Assembly: GCA_026770615.1 (NCBI GenBank)
Contig: MU631405.1
Location: forward strand, 240,170-278,084
DNA: 37,915 nt
Source: Pavlovales sp. CCMP2436
Taxonomy: Eukaryota; Haptophyta; Pavlovophyceae; Pavlovales
Reading direction: 5' to 3'
Shown: piece by piece, positions 28,488 to 36,883 of the stretch
How positions within the stretch are numbered: the stretch's first letter is position 1
Layout: every line of letters starts with the position of its first letter
The notes under the pieces: generated by a model
The model's input: the letters and a program-made list of their open reading frames with translations, nothing else
Database searches by the model: none
What the model was told of the DNA's origin: nothing
Made by a program: the position numbers and the translations under genes

Positions 28488-28690
28488 TGCGACTGGGAGT
28501 GAGTGTATGGGTAATCACCCAGACTTTCCGCTCAATCCCATTCACAATTCGGAAGCTGATCTCGGCTCTCTTTTATTCCGGGCCTCAAACCTTCGAGAGC
28601 TGGAGAGCATCCGCGAAGAGCTGGTACCTCGTGATAAAATGGATTTCAGGCACTCTACAACCACGTTTTTGCGCCAGGAGCAGACTCACA
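28429..28690 (-). pseudogene. Broken virus-block gene
   Basis: In another minus frame, protein-like segments (EIHFITRYQLFADALQLSK, then RAEISFRIVNGIERKVWVI and YPKQETAAKLLGS) are separated by a TGA and a TAA about 12 bases apart near 28590-28605. Together they suggest one gene of about 85 codons with nonsense mutations or a very short insertion. It overlaps the 5' part of the preceding frame. Family unknown. Confidence 0.3.
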
Positions 28691-28827
28691 TCAATTCATG
28701 TTCCTGGACATAGGGAATGCACTGATATACAATAAATTTGCGAAAATCACGTACAAAGGCAAATAAGGCAAATATAGGCAAACAAAGACAAATAAAATGT
28801 CTACTACTCTCACAAAGCAGCAGTCAA

Positions 28828-29472
28828 ATGGGAGCTGTTAACAACCTAAACAGAGACCGTCTCCTCGCCCTCACAGACACAGATCCACGTCATCAAGTAA
28901 CCCATTATTTGCTCAATGGTCGACCGTACGACGGTGCTATGCACCCTATCTTCAAAACCGGTGTAATCGCACCCACTTACATGACGGGCCCCCGTCACCA
29001 CGCTTTTTCGGAGAATCTAACGTTTAGCGTACGCCCTATTTTAATCGACAGCGCCCCACAAATCGATCTCCCGCGTCTCCCTCGCGAACCAAAAACAATT
29101 TTCAATGCTTTCAAAGACGCTGGTATATATGATGACGTACTCAACAACATAAGCGGCCAACCCGCGATCAATCGTTCGATAATTCCAGCTCGCATGACAC
29201 CGTTGCTAAACGGTCGTGAGCGTCCTACAAATAGCACCACCACCCTGGGGTTCGCGGGTCCTAGAGGCGCCGTTTCCGGTGGCAGAGGCGACCAAGTTTT
29301 CTACAGCCGTGTCCCCCCCTCTACAACCGCACCAGGCCCACCTATAATACCAGATTCTAGTGGTGTGTTGCCGCCCTATTTACGCCCGCAACCACCCACC
29401 CCGGTAGCCCAGGCAGCTCCAGTGGGAGGCTTTCAGGTCAATCCGCAGGTCAGTCACCATAGCACCATTTAG
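28828..29472 (+). CDS. Unknown virus-block protein, Pro-rich C-terminus
   Basis: A 214-residue protein from the ATG at 28828; the frame opens further upstream, but an AT-rich non-coding leader precedes this ATG. The first 130 residues are well mixed and globular-looking (HYLLNGRPYDGAMHPIFKTG, NLTFSVRPILIDSAPQIDLP, IFNAFKDAGIYDDVLNNISG). The rest is Pro/Gly/Ser-rich. A shift near 29455 would append a further Pro/Gln/Ser-rich segment reaching about 29700 with (QSSQSA) repeats and a PPAY motif. It is divergent from the ATPase cluster, with about 390 bases between the flanking starts. No family recognised. Confidence 0.55.
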   Translation: MGAVNNLNRDRLLALTDTDPRHQVTHYLLNGRPYDGAMHPIFKTGVIAPTYMTGPRHHAFSENLTFSVRPILIDSAPQIDLPRLPREPKTIFNAFKDAGIYDDVLNNISGQPAINRSIIPARMTPLLNGRERPTNSTTTLGFAGPRGAVSGGRGDQVFYSRVPPSTTAPGPPIIPDSSGVLPPYLRPQPPTPVAQAAPVGGFQVNPQVSHHSTI

Positions 29473-29688
29473 ACCACCCCCGCCTCCCTCTACTCCACTC
29501 CGCCTCCTTTTCGGTCCACCCCAACCCATCGATTTCATGCGGTTTCAGCAGGGCGCCCAATCGTCACAATCTGCCCAATCGTCACAATCGGCCCAGCCGG
29601 CACCACGGCAGCAGGTCCCCGCTTTGACCTTTATCCCCACTTCGCTACCCTTGACTGCAGGGTCAAAGGCACCATCAACACCGCCAGC

Positions 29689-30132
29689 CTACGAATCTGA
29701 CTCATCCAGGGGAGGAGGGTCTGGGATACGGCGCAACGACGGGGGATCACCCGGTTCCTCATATCGGTTCCCCTTCAAAATTATAGGTAAGTCGACCGAC
29801 AGACCGTAAACTTCGAGGATAATTTCATTAAGAGCGCCGATTCGCATATTTATGTTACGCATACGAGTTGCGCCGAGATTGTAGCGCCTTGAACGGAGTT
29901 CGATATCACTTGCGCGGTATGGGACCACAGTGGTCACCGGTGCGGCAGGGCCGGCAAGGCGGGACTGGGTGGGGCGGGCGGCTGGGCGGGCGGCTGGGCG
30001 GGCTGGGCGAGCGCGGGAGGCACTTGCGAAGGGCGAGCCGGTAACTTGAATTCGAGGTGGGCGCTCACCAATTCGCGAGCGGGCAGCGGCGATAAGACGA
30101 TCGGCCTGGACATGAGAGATTGGGCTTGGCAT
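29689..30132 (-). CDS. Unknown virus-block protein
   Basis: A 147-residue frame with ATG at 30132. N-terminal basic helix (ADRLIAAARSRIGERPPR), a low-complexity Ala/Arg/Pro stretch (about 55-75), and a well-mixed C-terminal half (RRYNLGATRMRNINMRIGAL, EIILEVYGLSVDLPIILKGN). It converges with and slightly overlaps the 3' extension of the plus-strand neighbour. No family recognised; composition suggests a real gene. Confidence 0.5.
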   Translation of the reverse strand: MPSPISHVQADRLIAAARSRIGERPPRIQVTGSPFASASRARPARPAARPAARPTQSRLAGPAAPVTTVVPYRASDIELRSRRYNLGATRMRNINMRIGALNEIILEVYGLSVDLPIILKGNRYEEPGDPPSLRRIPDPPPLDESDS

Positions 30133-30209
30133 CTCAGATAGCTGTGTACTCTAGCGTGAGATTTTTATTTGGGAGGAAAACGCACCCCCCCTATTTCTGG
30201 CCGGCCGAG

Positions 30210-30390
30210 GATTCTGGAGGATCCTGGGATCCGGGGGTCTGGGGGGTCTGGGGGGTCTGGCTGGATCGAGGGATCGAGGGATCCGGGGATCCGGGGGGTC
30301 TGGCTGGATCGAGGGATCGAGGGATCCTGGGATCCGGGGGTCTGGGGGGTCTAGCTGGATCGAGGGATCGAGGGATCCGGGGGTCTGGTT
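30210..30390 (+). repeat. GGATC-rich minisatellite
   Basis: About four units of roughly 48-52 bases made of GGATCCGGGGGTCTGG and CTGGATCGAGGGATCGAGG, with internal 8-9-base sub-repeats. The plus strand is G-rich and Sau3A/BamHI sites are dense. It lies between two minus-strand genes. Frames remain open through it on both strands but only as low-complexity peptide. Confidence 0.7.
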
Positions 30391-30395
30391 GGATC

Positions 30396-30686
30396 TTACC
30401 GGAAGCATGCAATATCCAACATCAAAAACGCCTGCTCTATGTCCATATCACCGTGCGTGATTTTGAAGCGTTCGACGCGTATTCTAACTTGCTCTCGATA
30501 GCAAAGGCAGCATATGGTTGCGACCGTGACCAGACCGCTTCTACGGCGGCGGTGGTTCATCTCATCCGAACTTTTTTGATCTTCACACGACCGGCATACA
30601 TAAACTTGCGAGTCATTGGATAGGCCGCAACCGAGACGAGGACGGACCTTCATGTCGTAGCGACGTGGTTGGTTCTCAATAGACAT
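30396..30686 (-). CDS. Small Cys-motif protein, virus block
   Basis: A 96-codon frame from ATG at 30686. VYVCRSCEDQKSSDE and ATICCLCYREQ supply two CxxC pairs about 28 residues apart, suggesting a zinc ribbon or similar finger. The first 40 residues are basic. It ends (IEQAFLMLDIACFR) directly at the GGATC minisatellite, which may have replaced its true C-terminus. Transcription-factor-like fingers are common in such viruses, but this one is not identified. Confidence 0.4.
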   Translation of the reverse strand: MSIENQPRRYDMKVRPRLGCGLSNDSQVYVCRSCEDQKSSDEMNHRRRRSGLVTVATICCLCYREQVRIRVERFKITHGDMDIEQAFLMLDIACFR

Positions 30687-30774
30687 CTTGTTATACATGA
30701 CTAAGATTATTATTTCAACAAAACGCGACCCACCGAGACTTTTGGGGCTCCACCTAGAACTTTGAACCCTAACC

Positions 30775-31347
30775 CTAACCATAGAGCTGGTATAGCGGTT
30801 CGGGACTGCGAGCGTTTCTGAATCTCCACGTAGTTCCATTATCAACACCGGCGACAGTGGCTCCACCTCCGCGTCCGATCACCTGCACCTTCCCAACCTG
30901 ACGCACGTTGCGCCCCCACAGACTCCGGGTGAGCACATTTGGAATAAAGGGTAACACCAAATCCTGGTCGAGTGATGTGTTCGAGCCACCCTGCTTCAGT
31001 ATTCGTCCGGTTCCTCGCTCGAACGTGTACCATAAACCATCGACTGTTGTTCTTAAGGCTGCCAGCAACTGGGCGATCGCCGCGTAGAAGTCTCCGGGTG
31101 CTCCGAGCCAGCGTCGCCATTCCTTGTCTCGAGGTGGAGTCCCCCATCCATTTTGCTCACTAGCTAGGTTGAGAACACGTGTCTCGCGGGCGCGAACGAG
31201 CGATGGCGAGACTACCAGATATCCCACCAGGTCAAAGGAGTTGCCAGGTGCAGCGTGCGGCAATCGATCGCAGACTGAGGAACACAATGGCCCCCATTCG
31301 GAAACGGTAATTCCGGCAGCCAGCCCGAGTCCTTTTGATGACTGTTT
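30775..31347 (-). CDS. Unknown virus-block protein, 5' incomplete
   Basis: An open frame of 190 codons with no ATG; the first candidate start is a TTG at 31287, yet in-frame sequence upstream to 31347 also looks coding (GLGLAAGITVSEWGPLCSSV). The body is well mixed (NSFDLVGYLVVSPSLVRARE, DLVLPFIPNVLTRSLWGRNV, GTTWRFRNARSPEPLYQLYG). The stop TAG overlaps a short CCCTAA-type run at 30768-30778. It could be a structural protein. Loss of the 5' end suggests a rearrangement at about 31350. Confidence 0.45.
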   Translation of the reverse strand, partial: KQSSKGLGLAAGITVSEWGPLCSSVCDRLPHAAPGNSFDLVGYLVVSPSLVRARETRVLNLASEQNGWGTPPRDKEWRRWLGAPGDFYAAIAQLLAALRTTVDGLWYTFERGTGRILKQGGSNTSLDQDLVLPFIPNVLTRSLWGRNVRQVGKVQVIGRGGGATVAGVDNGTTWRFRNARSPEPLYQLYG

Positions 31348-31516
31348 TTATGGTGTGCGGTGTGGCGACGGCACTTTCCTTAAGACTTACAAAAATATTA
31401 CGGGCGGAGCTCACACGAACTGGGATTTGCATCGATATGAAGCCAGCGTTGGCACTGACTGTGCTTCGGAAGTGGGAATAATCAAAACATGGTACTGTAA
31501 TTATGCCCCCGAGTGA
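31320..31516 (+). pseudogene. Coding-like fragment preceding the discoidin-like ORF
   Basis: About 60 codons (FDDCFYGVRCGDGTFLKTYK, GAHTNWDLHRYEASVGTDCA, ending KTWYCNYAPE, TGA). Cys- and aromatic-rich, like an extracellular or spike segment. It lies about 85 bases before the open frame of the surface protein in a different frame and may be its disrupted upstream part. Confidence 0.35.
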
Positions 31517-31603
31517 TTAGTACATCGCAGTCTCGATTGCAGCGTCAATCCGCACCTCGGTCAAATGCAATTTCGCATTTGTTACGCTTACCCCCGAGTT
31601 TGA

Positions 31604-32050
31604 AGCCCCGGAACCACAGCCCCGACGCAGTGGACACTCCAAGCATCGAACGACACCAATTTTACCTTTCTTGAGTCATATACAAAGAACAACTGGGTTT
31701 CAAATGTGTCGGTCTCGTTTCCTGTGACCGTTGCTCACGAACCGTTTCGTTTTTATAGAATTGTCGTGACGCAGGTGAGCGCAAATGGGACGGATTCCAC
31801 ATATTTGTCAATCCCAGATCTGTCGTTCATATCAATAGACCAAAACATTGGTGTCCATTTGCTGTCGGCCAGGCTTGTTTCTCCCTCTGTAATCGAGATA
31901 ATAATGGGAAACGGTGCCGGTCGACCGCTCAGCATGGTAGGGTCACCGCTAAGTGCTTGGGATTACACGATTATGCTAATTAAGAATGGCCGCATAGTTA
32001 ACTCGGGGTTGTATCGTTTAACGAATACCGAAATTATTAAACTGAACTAA
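31604..32050 (+). CDS. Discoidin-like (F5/8 type C) surface/fibre protein fragment
   Basis: Frame open from 31604 to TAA at 32048-32050. WTLQASNDTNFTFLESYT, then NNWVSNVSVSFPV, then EPFRFYRIVVTQV and YLSIPDLSF follow the order of an F5/8-C/discoidin domain (W-L-S-D ... F ... YRYYRL ... I-EL). A second beta-rich region of about 75 residues follows (SPSVIEIIMGNGAGRPL). Such galactose-binding-like folds often serve as receptor-binding domains on virions. No ATG is present; GTG at 31706 is not a likely start because the domain begins before it. The N-terminal part is probably lost by frameshift. Confidence 0.55.
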   Translation, partial: SPGTTAPTQWTLQASNDTNFTFLESYTKNNWVSNVSVSFPVTVAHEPFRFYRIVVTQVSANGTDSTYLSIPDLSFISIDQNIGVHLLSARLVSPSVIEIIMGNGAGRPLSMVGSPLSAWDYTIMLIKNGRIVNSGLYRLTNTEIIKLN

Positions 32051-32753
32051 AATAATCAAAAAAAAGTTCAAAAAAAAGAACACCCATTACCATAGCACCT
32101 GCGATGTCATCAGACGACAACTTCAAACGAAACGCAATCGATCTTGCAAGAGCATCATACCTTCCATCACTCGACCCACTCTCGGCGGGGTTGATCTTAC
32201 CGCCCACATAGGCGAAGGGATTACCTTTTCACCCACAGCTACTATTCACAGCTTCCAGGGTATAACTTTCGAAGGCGGCAAGCTCCATCTCGACATGAAC
32301 ATGATTTGGGACGTTCGGATGCTGTACGTGGCCGTCAGTCGTGTCCGGACTCTTGAGCAGCTAGCTATTGTCATGTGTGCAAAGCAAACACGGTACATGG
32401 GTGAGGGGCTGGAACACAGAATGGAGAAGGCACGGCAGTTCGGGCTAGCACGAGCAGCAGGTCAAGGAGCCATTGAGGAGTACCCCGTTGGTGACGGGAG
32501 GTATATAGCCAACCTGCCCGTGTTTGATATCGCTGAAAACGGCGACATGAAGCTGGTCAAGCTCATCGAAGTGGTGGTGACTTCTCCGCCGAGTAAAGAA
32601 AAATTAGAGTACTACGATGAGCTCGGGTTGGAGTGCGTTGTCATCGACATTTCGAAAGAGCCACCAAGGTCAAGTGTGACAAGGGTAGCACCCCCCCGCA
32701 GGTGCACCCCGGGCACCACCGGCCGCGCGCACAGTCTGAGTAATATAATATAA
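32046..32753 (+). pseudogene. Superfamily 1 helicase C-terminal part with nuclease-like tail
   Basis: Frame open from 32046 but family-like only from about 32180. ATIHSFQGITFEGGKLHLD corresponds to the T.H..QG.T motif of UvrD_C_2/Pif1-RecD-type SF1 helicases. RMLYVAVSRVRTLEQL is motif VI with its arginine finger. Motifs I-III are missing, so this is a 5'-truncated gene. The C-terminal 90 residues (NLPVFDIAENGDMKLVKLIE, then VVVTSPPSKEKLEYYDELGL) resemble a small PD-(D/E)xK-like fold of the type 'D ... E-V ... K ... Y ... G'; this is inference. Its end merges with a family A MITE arm at 32741. Confidence 0.6.
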
Positions 32754-32808
32754 CATTCGGAACAGTCAGACGCCAGCTTGAATCCCTATCATAAATATAT
32801 TATATAGA
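32741..32808 (-). repeat. MITE family A, right-arm fragment
   Basis: AACATTCGGAACAGTCAGAC, GCCAGCTTGAATCCCTATCA and the AT-rich end match the right arms at 26172 and 37195. There is no left partner within 1 kb. It forms the right border of the virus-like block. Confidence 0.65.
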
Positions 32809-33099
32809 GTACGTGACATCCACAAAAGCATCATCATTGGCATATAAAATCTTTAAGAAAACCCGAACGAAATCGCCTGCTCGAAGCTCTGTCGGCGCTT
32901 TGGTACCGGTACCGCAAGGTGACGCTAAAGCTCAACAGAGTGACGCTCAGACGCTGACACCCTGGGCCTCCTGGACGCAGAGACTGCGCCCCAGGCGGTA
33001 GAAGGGTCATTATAACAAAAAAAATGGCAAGAACCGGTCTGCAAGTTCTGCTCCGTGACTCTATAAAGTTATTTGAATTAATCTCCATCTCCTTCACTT
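32809..33099. other. Short intergenic region
   Basis: Contains a 62-codon plus frame (32813-33001) with no domain and a basic composition; not supported as a gene. It is the 3' flank of the pseudouridine synthase gene. Confidence 0.3.
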
Positions 33100-33900
33100 T
33101 CAGCCTGACCACCAGTCAGGCGGAGACGCCTCGAGCACGAGCTGGCCAGGCGTGCAGTGGGCCTCGTCCCACTGCCAGCGGCCATCCAGCCCTGGCTCAG
33201 AGGACAGCGTTACTAAACGCTGACGCATTCCGTCCTCACTTCTTGCCGTCGGGTGCGGCACAGCCAGCACATGCGCGTGCAGCCAAACTTCTCCTCTCGC
33301 GGCAGAATCGCCGTGCCGAGCACCGTAGCGCGTGTCGCCGCGGAGGGGCGCGTCGAGACCGACTGCGGCCGCAGTGCGCAGGTGGTGACGCTTGCCACCC
33401 TCCGGTGAGAGTTCGAGCTGAGCGCTACCGTCGGCCAGCCAGCCGTGCAGCGCCCAGCGCGTGCGCGCGGGGCGCGCCCCCTCGAAGGGCTCTGTGCGCG
33501 CGACGACATTCTTGCCGTCGTGGCGCATCCAGACCGTGACTTCCCCTTTTGGTGTGTCTCGGCACAAGGCCCGCAGGTGCGAGTCTGCGGCGAGGGGCTC
33601 GGTCCGAGCGAGGTAGAGCTTGTGCACGAGATCTGGTGAGCGAAACGCGGCGCACAGCCGCTGGGCGGCTTTGGTCGTGCGCGCGAGGATGACGACGCCC
33701 GACACGGCGCGGTCGAGGCGGTGGACGGAGAGGATATGGCCGGCGCCTGAACTTGCGCCCCGCAGCCACGACCCCATCAGCTCGACCAGCGACGGGTCGC
33801 CCGTGGCGTCGGGCACGGAGAGCAGGCCGGCCGGCTTGCATACTGCTAGGATGTGGTGGTCGACTAGGAAAGGTCGCAGGATCGAGAGCGGCTTTGCCAT
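33100..33900 (-). CDS. RluA-family RNA pseudouridine synthase
   Basis: Isomerises uridine to pseudouridine in RNA (rRNA, tRNA or organellar RNA). ILAVCKPAGLLSVPD (18-31) is the N-terminal family motif. SVHRLDRAVSGVVILART (58-75) holds the HRLD signature with catalytic Asp63. HKLYLART, then EGGKRHHLRTAAAVGL, then LRGDTRYGARH correspond to the later conserved blocks. At 266 residues with no S4 domain it matches the compact RluA type. The start is the only ATG giving the complete fold. It ends in TGA with codon use like the EF-hand gene, so it is a host gene. No transit peptide is obvious. Confidence 0.9.
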   Translation of the reverse strand: MAKPLSILRPFLVDHHILAVCKPAGLLSVPDATGDPSLVELMGSWLRGASSGAGHILSVHRLDRAVSGVVILARTTKAAQRLCAAFRSPDLVHKLYLARTEPLAADSHLRALCRDTPKGEVTVWMRHDGKNVVARTEPFEGARPARTRWALHGWLADGSAQLELSPEGGKRHHLRTAAAVGLDAPLRGDTRYGARHGDSAARGEVWLHAHVLAVPHPTARSEDGMRQRLVTLSSEPGLDGRWQWDEAHCTPGQLVLEASPPDWWSG

Positions 33901-34146
33901 GCGAGACCAGGGGTATCGTGGGGTGGTGGCCTCACGATGTTATCCGCTCAAGTGGGAGGAGGCGCTCAGCCCTTGAGCAGCGATCGGCGCTTTCTGAGAT
34001 TCTGAGAATGGAATCTCTACGTGTGTGCTCGACGGGTGGCCACACGGCAACGCAGCCCACGGTGCGCGGCCTGAGACTCAGTGTGAGAGCTGGCCCCCAA
34101 AGCTCATCGATCAGCGGCCGCCATCGTTCGAAGATTTAAAAATTCG
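33901..34146. other. 5' flank of pseudouridine synthase gene
   Basis: No gene or repeat recognised. It probably contains the promoter of the minus-strand gene; no clear TATA box is seen. Confidence 0.3.
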
Positions 34147-34285
34147 CGTTTGCGGTGTCGGGCCGGGGCGGCTCCGTATTGATATTGCGAGACCGTCTAA
34201 TTCCGAGACGGTTTCGGAATAACGAGTCCGAGACGGTCTAATCGAGACGGTCTCCGCAACAGCGTGCTAATCGGAGATCGTTCCG
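34147..34285 (+). repeat. Dispersed palindromic repeat, family E, copy 3
   Basis: TGCGGTGTCGGGCCGGGGCG, GAGACCGTCTAATTCCGAGA, CGGAATAACGAGTCCGAGAC and CAGCGTGCTAATCGGAGATC. Collinear with 24838-24990. Complementary GAGACGGTCT/AGACCGTCTC blocks allow several alternative hairpins. Confidence 0.65.
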
Positions 34286-34405
34286 GGCCTTCGCCTCTCG
34301 ATAACTAACGCCTCAAAGCTGAGCGTCCGTTTCGGAATGCCGTTACCGTTTCCCCCATACTCGAATTCTGTGGACATCTGTGCCACCTCTTTCGCATCGG
34401 TCAAA

Positions 34406-34444
34406 CCGGCAGAGTCAGCTGGCCTCCAGCTGACAAATCTTTCC
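34406..34444 (+). repeat. 39-bp direct repeat, left
   Basis: Contains GTCAGCTGG-CCT-CCAGCTGAC, a perfect 9-bp palindrome suited to binding a recombinase dimer. The partner is at 37406-37444. Confidence 0.6.
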
Positions 34445-34697
34445 TTCAGACACACGACCTCGGGCAGCAGACCGAGATCAACATCCCCGACGTGTCACGG
34501 CCGGGCCCATCTCTGGCCGAAGACGTACGCGAGCACGGCCGACGAGCCCCTGGGAACGTACGACCCAGGCGCGCACAGGAGAGTCGGCTAACACCTCGCG
34601 GTGGACGGCGGCAGCGACCGGCGGCATCAACCAGTAGCCCCCGTTCACATAGCGCCAGGACTCGCCCTACCGCACGGCAACCGCAGCGACCGTAGGC

Positions 34698-35300
34698 ATG
34701 GACCAGCAGCCCTCGTTCGCGCAGTACCAGGACTGGCCACCCCGTTCGACGACCACAGCGCCCGTCGGCACTAGCCAGCAGCCCTCGTACACGCAGAGTC
34801 AGGACGTGCCATTCCGCCCGACGGCCAGCCAGCAGCCCTCGCTCGCGCAGCTTTTGGTCACGAAGCGCCTCGGCCTCAACCGCCAGCCCTCGATCAGGCA
34901 GCGCCAGGACTCGCCATTCTACATGGCGGCTGCAGCAACCGTCGGCTTGAATCAGCCCCCGATCGAGCAGCACATCGGCTTCAACGAGCTCTCGAGCGGA
35001 ACGCCACACGCGTCAGCCGCGACCAGAACACCCGTACTCGGAACCCCATGGGCACCCGTACTCGGAACGCGGCCAGCAACACAGGGGCGGCCCAGCCGCA
35101 TCCCGACCCCAGTAGCAACTCCAGCGACCACCGCCATTCCGGTGACCGTTGATAGTATCGCTGGGGGAATGCTGATATTCGGATTTCCGTCACAAATAGT
35201 GCCCCAACCATCAGAGCAGGACCAATCCGATAACCGGCTAAAAGCAGCAAATTCGTTGCTTCCGCTCATCCCAGTTAGCAGCACTAATCCTCGGGTATAG
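34698..35300 (+). pseudogene. QPS-repeat ORF upstream of the recombinase
   Basis: The first 90 residues are imperfect repeats of QQPSxxQxQDxPxRxTxxxxVG (about 17-24 residues). The remainder is Pro/Thr/Ala-rich, then ends in a more ordered segment (VDSIAGGMLIFGFPSQIV). The same frame runs upstream to about 34443, interrupted by two TAGs (about 34634 and 34649), each at a place where other repeat copies have CAG (Gln). It may be a gag-like or N-terminal part of the recombinase protein. No ATG other than the internal one at 34698. Confidence 0.45.
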
Positions 35301-36605
35301 CACACAGGGCACATCCATCCCAAAGGAGTGGGAAGCCGATCTCACCAGCTTCATCGCAAGCTGGTCGGACTCGTCCATCTCCCAGTGCAGCCTCGCCTTG
35401 CGAGAGCTCAGCAACTTCTTAAACAAACAAACCGACAGGCACACCCTTCGAGGCAGGGCCACCCTAACAACTGCGGGCATTCCTCACGGAAGCCGCGGCG
35501 CAACGCGGCACCTCGGTTCTTCGCTCACGGCTTGACGGGCTGTGCTTCGCAGTAAACCACCTGCGCGTCACGGGAATCCCCGTGAAGCCTGAAATCGTAA
35601 TGATCTACGTTTCGTCTAAGCAGAGAGCAGCCCCGGAGCCTAAGGGAGCCATGTGACCGACCGCGCAGATGGACATCCACCTCGAACGCATAGCAGCAAG
35701 CGAGAACCTCTTCATCGTCGTACGCTACTACGCAGCCACACTCCTCCTCTGCTGCTTCCAGAGCTTGCGCGTTATCGACGCCCAGCGATCAAGCATAGTG
35801 AGCATCAGCAACGGGGTGATCACCGGACGAGCCTGGGACCGCGAACACCCCACATCACGAGCGCCCAAACCATTCACGTGGTTGGCATCAACACAGGGCA
35901 TCCTTGGCACCGCGTGGACGCTGCCGATCGAGGAGGCATGGGGCGCACAATCACCCAGCAACCTGCGCAATATCGAGTTTGACTTCCTATTCCCAGCACT
36001 CGACTCATTATCGATGCTTGGGAAGCCGCACCTCGCATGCCCGATCGGAAAGGGGGAGCACCAAGATATAGAACTCGCGATGCGATCTTTCTTTCTTCGC
36101 ATATCACCCGCTCTGCATGCCACGCAGCCAGTCACAAGAGTTCACGGGGCACTCCCCCCGCCATTTTATGACCGAACTCGGAGGAGCCATGCTCATGGAC
36201 CCTGCTGACCGCACCGCACTAGGACGCCACTCGGCAGTTACTTCACGCGCAAACGGGGCAGCAGCGGGGCAAGCCGTACCCGCAATCATGCAAATGTACG
36301 CGCGCGAATCTGCCGCACGAAGCAAGATCGCCGTGCGCACATTCGTCTTAAATCACGTCCGCCGCGTCATCGCGGTGGGCAGCGGGCCTGCAGCGGCACG
36401 ATGGGACTCGCTCGATGAGTTCGGCCTCAACCCGGGAGCGCTGCACCCCCTGTTGCTCGCAATCGCGCTGAACGCGGGCGTGCCCGCCACTTCGTTAATC
36501 AGCCATCTAACGACCGCCACAACAGCTACCGTAAGCCCAACCCCAGACCCACGCGTGGCAAGCCGCACCACGGGATCGATGCTCGAATGGCGCAACCCGA
36601 CCTGA
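35292..36605 (+). pseudogene. Tyrosine recombinase, frameshifted
   Basis: Cuts and rejoins DNA through a 3'-phosphotyrosine link. Segment 1 (35292-35535) resembles a SAM-like core-binding domain (WEADLTSFIASWSDSSISQC, LALRELSNFL). Segment 2 (about 35515-35655) continues LDGLCFAVNHLRVTGIPVKP. Segment 3 (35669-36130) holds CCFQSLRVIDAQRSS with catalytic Arg codon at 35768. Segment 4 (36117-36605) holds TGHSPRHFMTEL (HxxR, His 36150, Arg 36159), LGRHS, and MQMYARES with the catalytic Tyr codon at 36297. All key residues survive, but at least two frameshifts and a TGA break the gene. It is related in pattern to recombinases of Crypton/DIRS-like elements. Confidence 0.7.
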
Positions 36606-36883
36606 GACCTCGGGTCGCCCCGGGAAGGGCCATGGGAACTGCGCGCCCAGCAGCCCACAAGCGGACACCTGACTGCACACCCCGGGGCTCTCCCATCGGC
36701 CCACCAGCCCGGCTAGAATCCTTATGATTATCACTGGGTCTTGGCAGCCCACAGGGTGACGCGGTCAGGCATCTCCACGGGATAGCCTGCGCGACCGCAC
36801 GGTTTCCCAACGGACAGCGATCAGCCGTAGCTGATACTAATCCGTGTGACCGAGTCATAACTAATATATATATACATATAGCT
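36606..36883. other. Non-coding 3' part of the recombinase element
   Basis: No supported gene. Short GC-rich palindromes (CGGGTCGCCCCGG region) are followed by an AT-rich run into which the MITE inserted. Confidence 0.35.

Larger units (their letters stand above)
27588..32740. mobile_element. Polinton-like-virus / virophage-like gene block (partial)
   Basis: A compact cluster of short genes on both strands with lower GC than the flanks: packaging ATPase, small unknown proteins, a discoidin-like surface protein and a helicase fragment. The ATPase type and gene density are typical of integrated Polinton-like viruses and virophages of algae. No major capsid protein, protease, DNA polymerase or integrase is recognisable, so it is a remnant or part of it lies in or beyond the gap. 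The right edge is a family A MITE arm. No terminal inverted repeat of the virus was found. Confidence 0.55.

Noticed and set aside
30764..30780. Telomere or chromosome end
   Set aside because: Only about two and a half CCCTAA units, within an unbroken block of genes on both sides.
33024..33539. 171-codon plus frame over the pseudouridine synthase gene
   Set aside because: Antisense shadow of a gene with complete family motifs.
10968..34660. Reassignment of TAG from stop to glutamine
   Set aside because: In-frame TAGs occur in the split gene, LINE and QPS ORF, but TAG also ends otherwise good frames (for example 29472, 29689, 30775). Other relics contain TGA or TAA, so decay explains them more simply.
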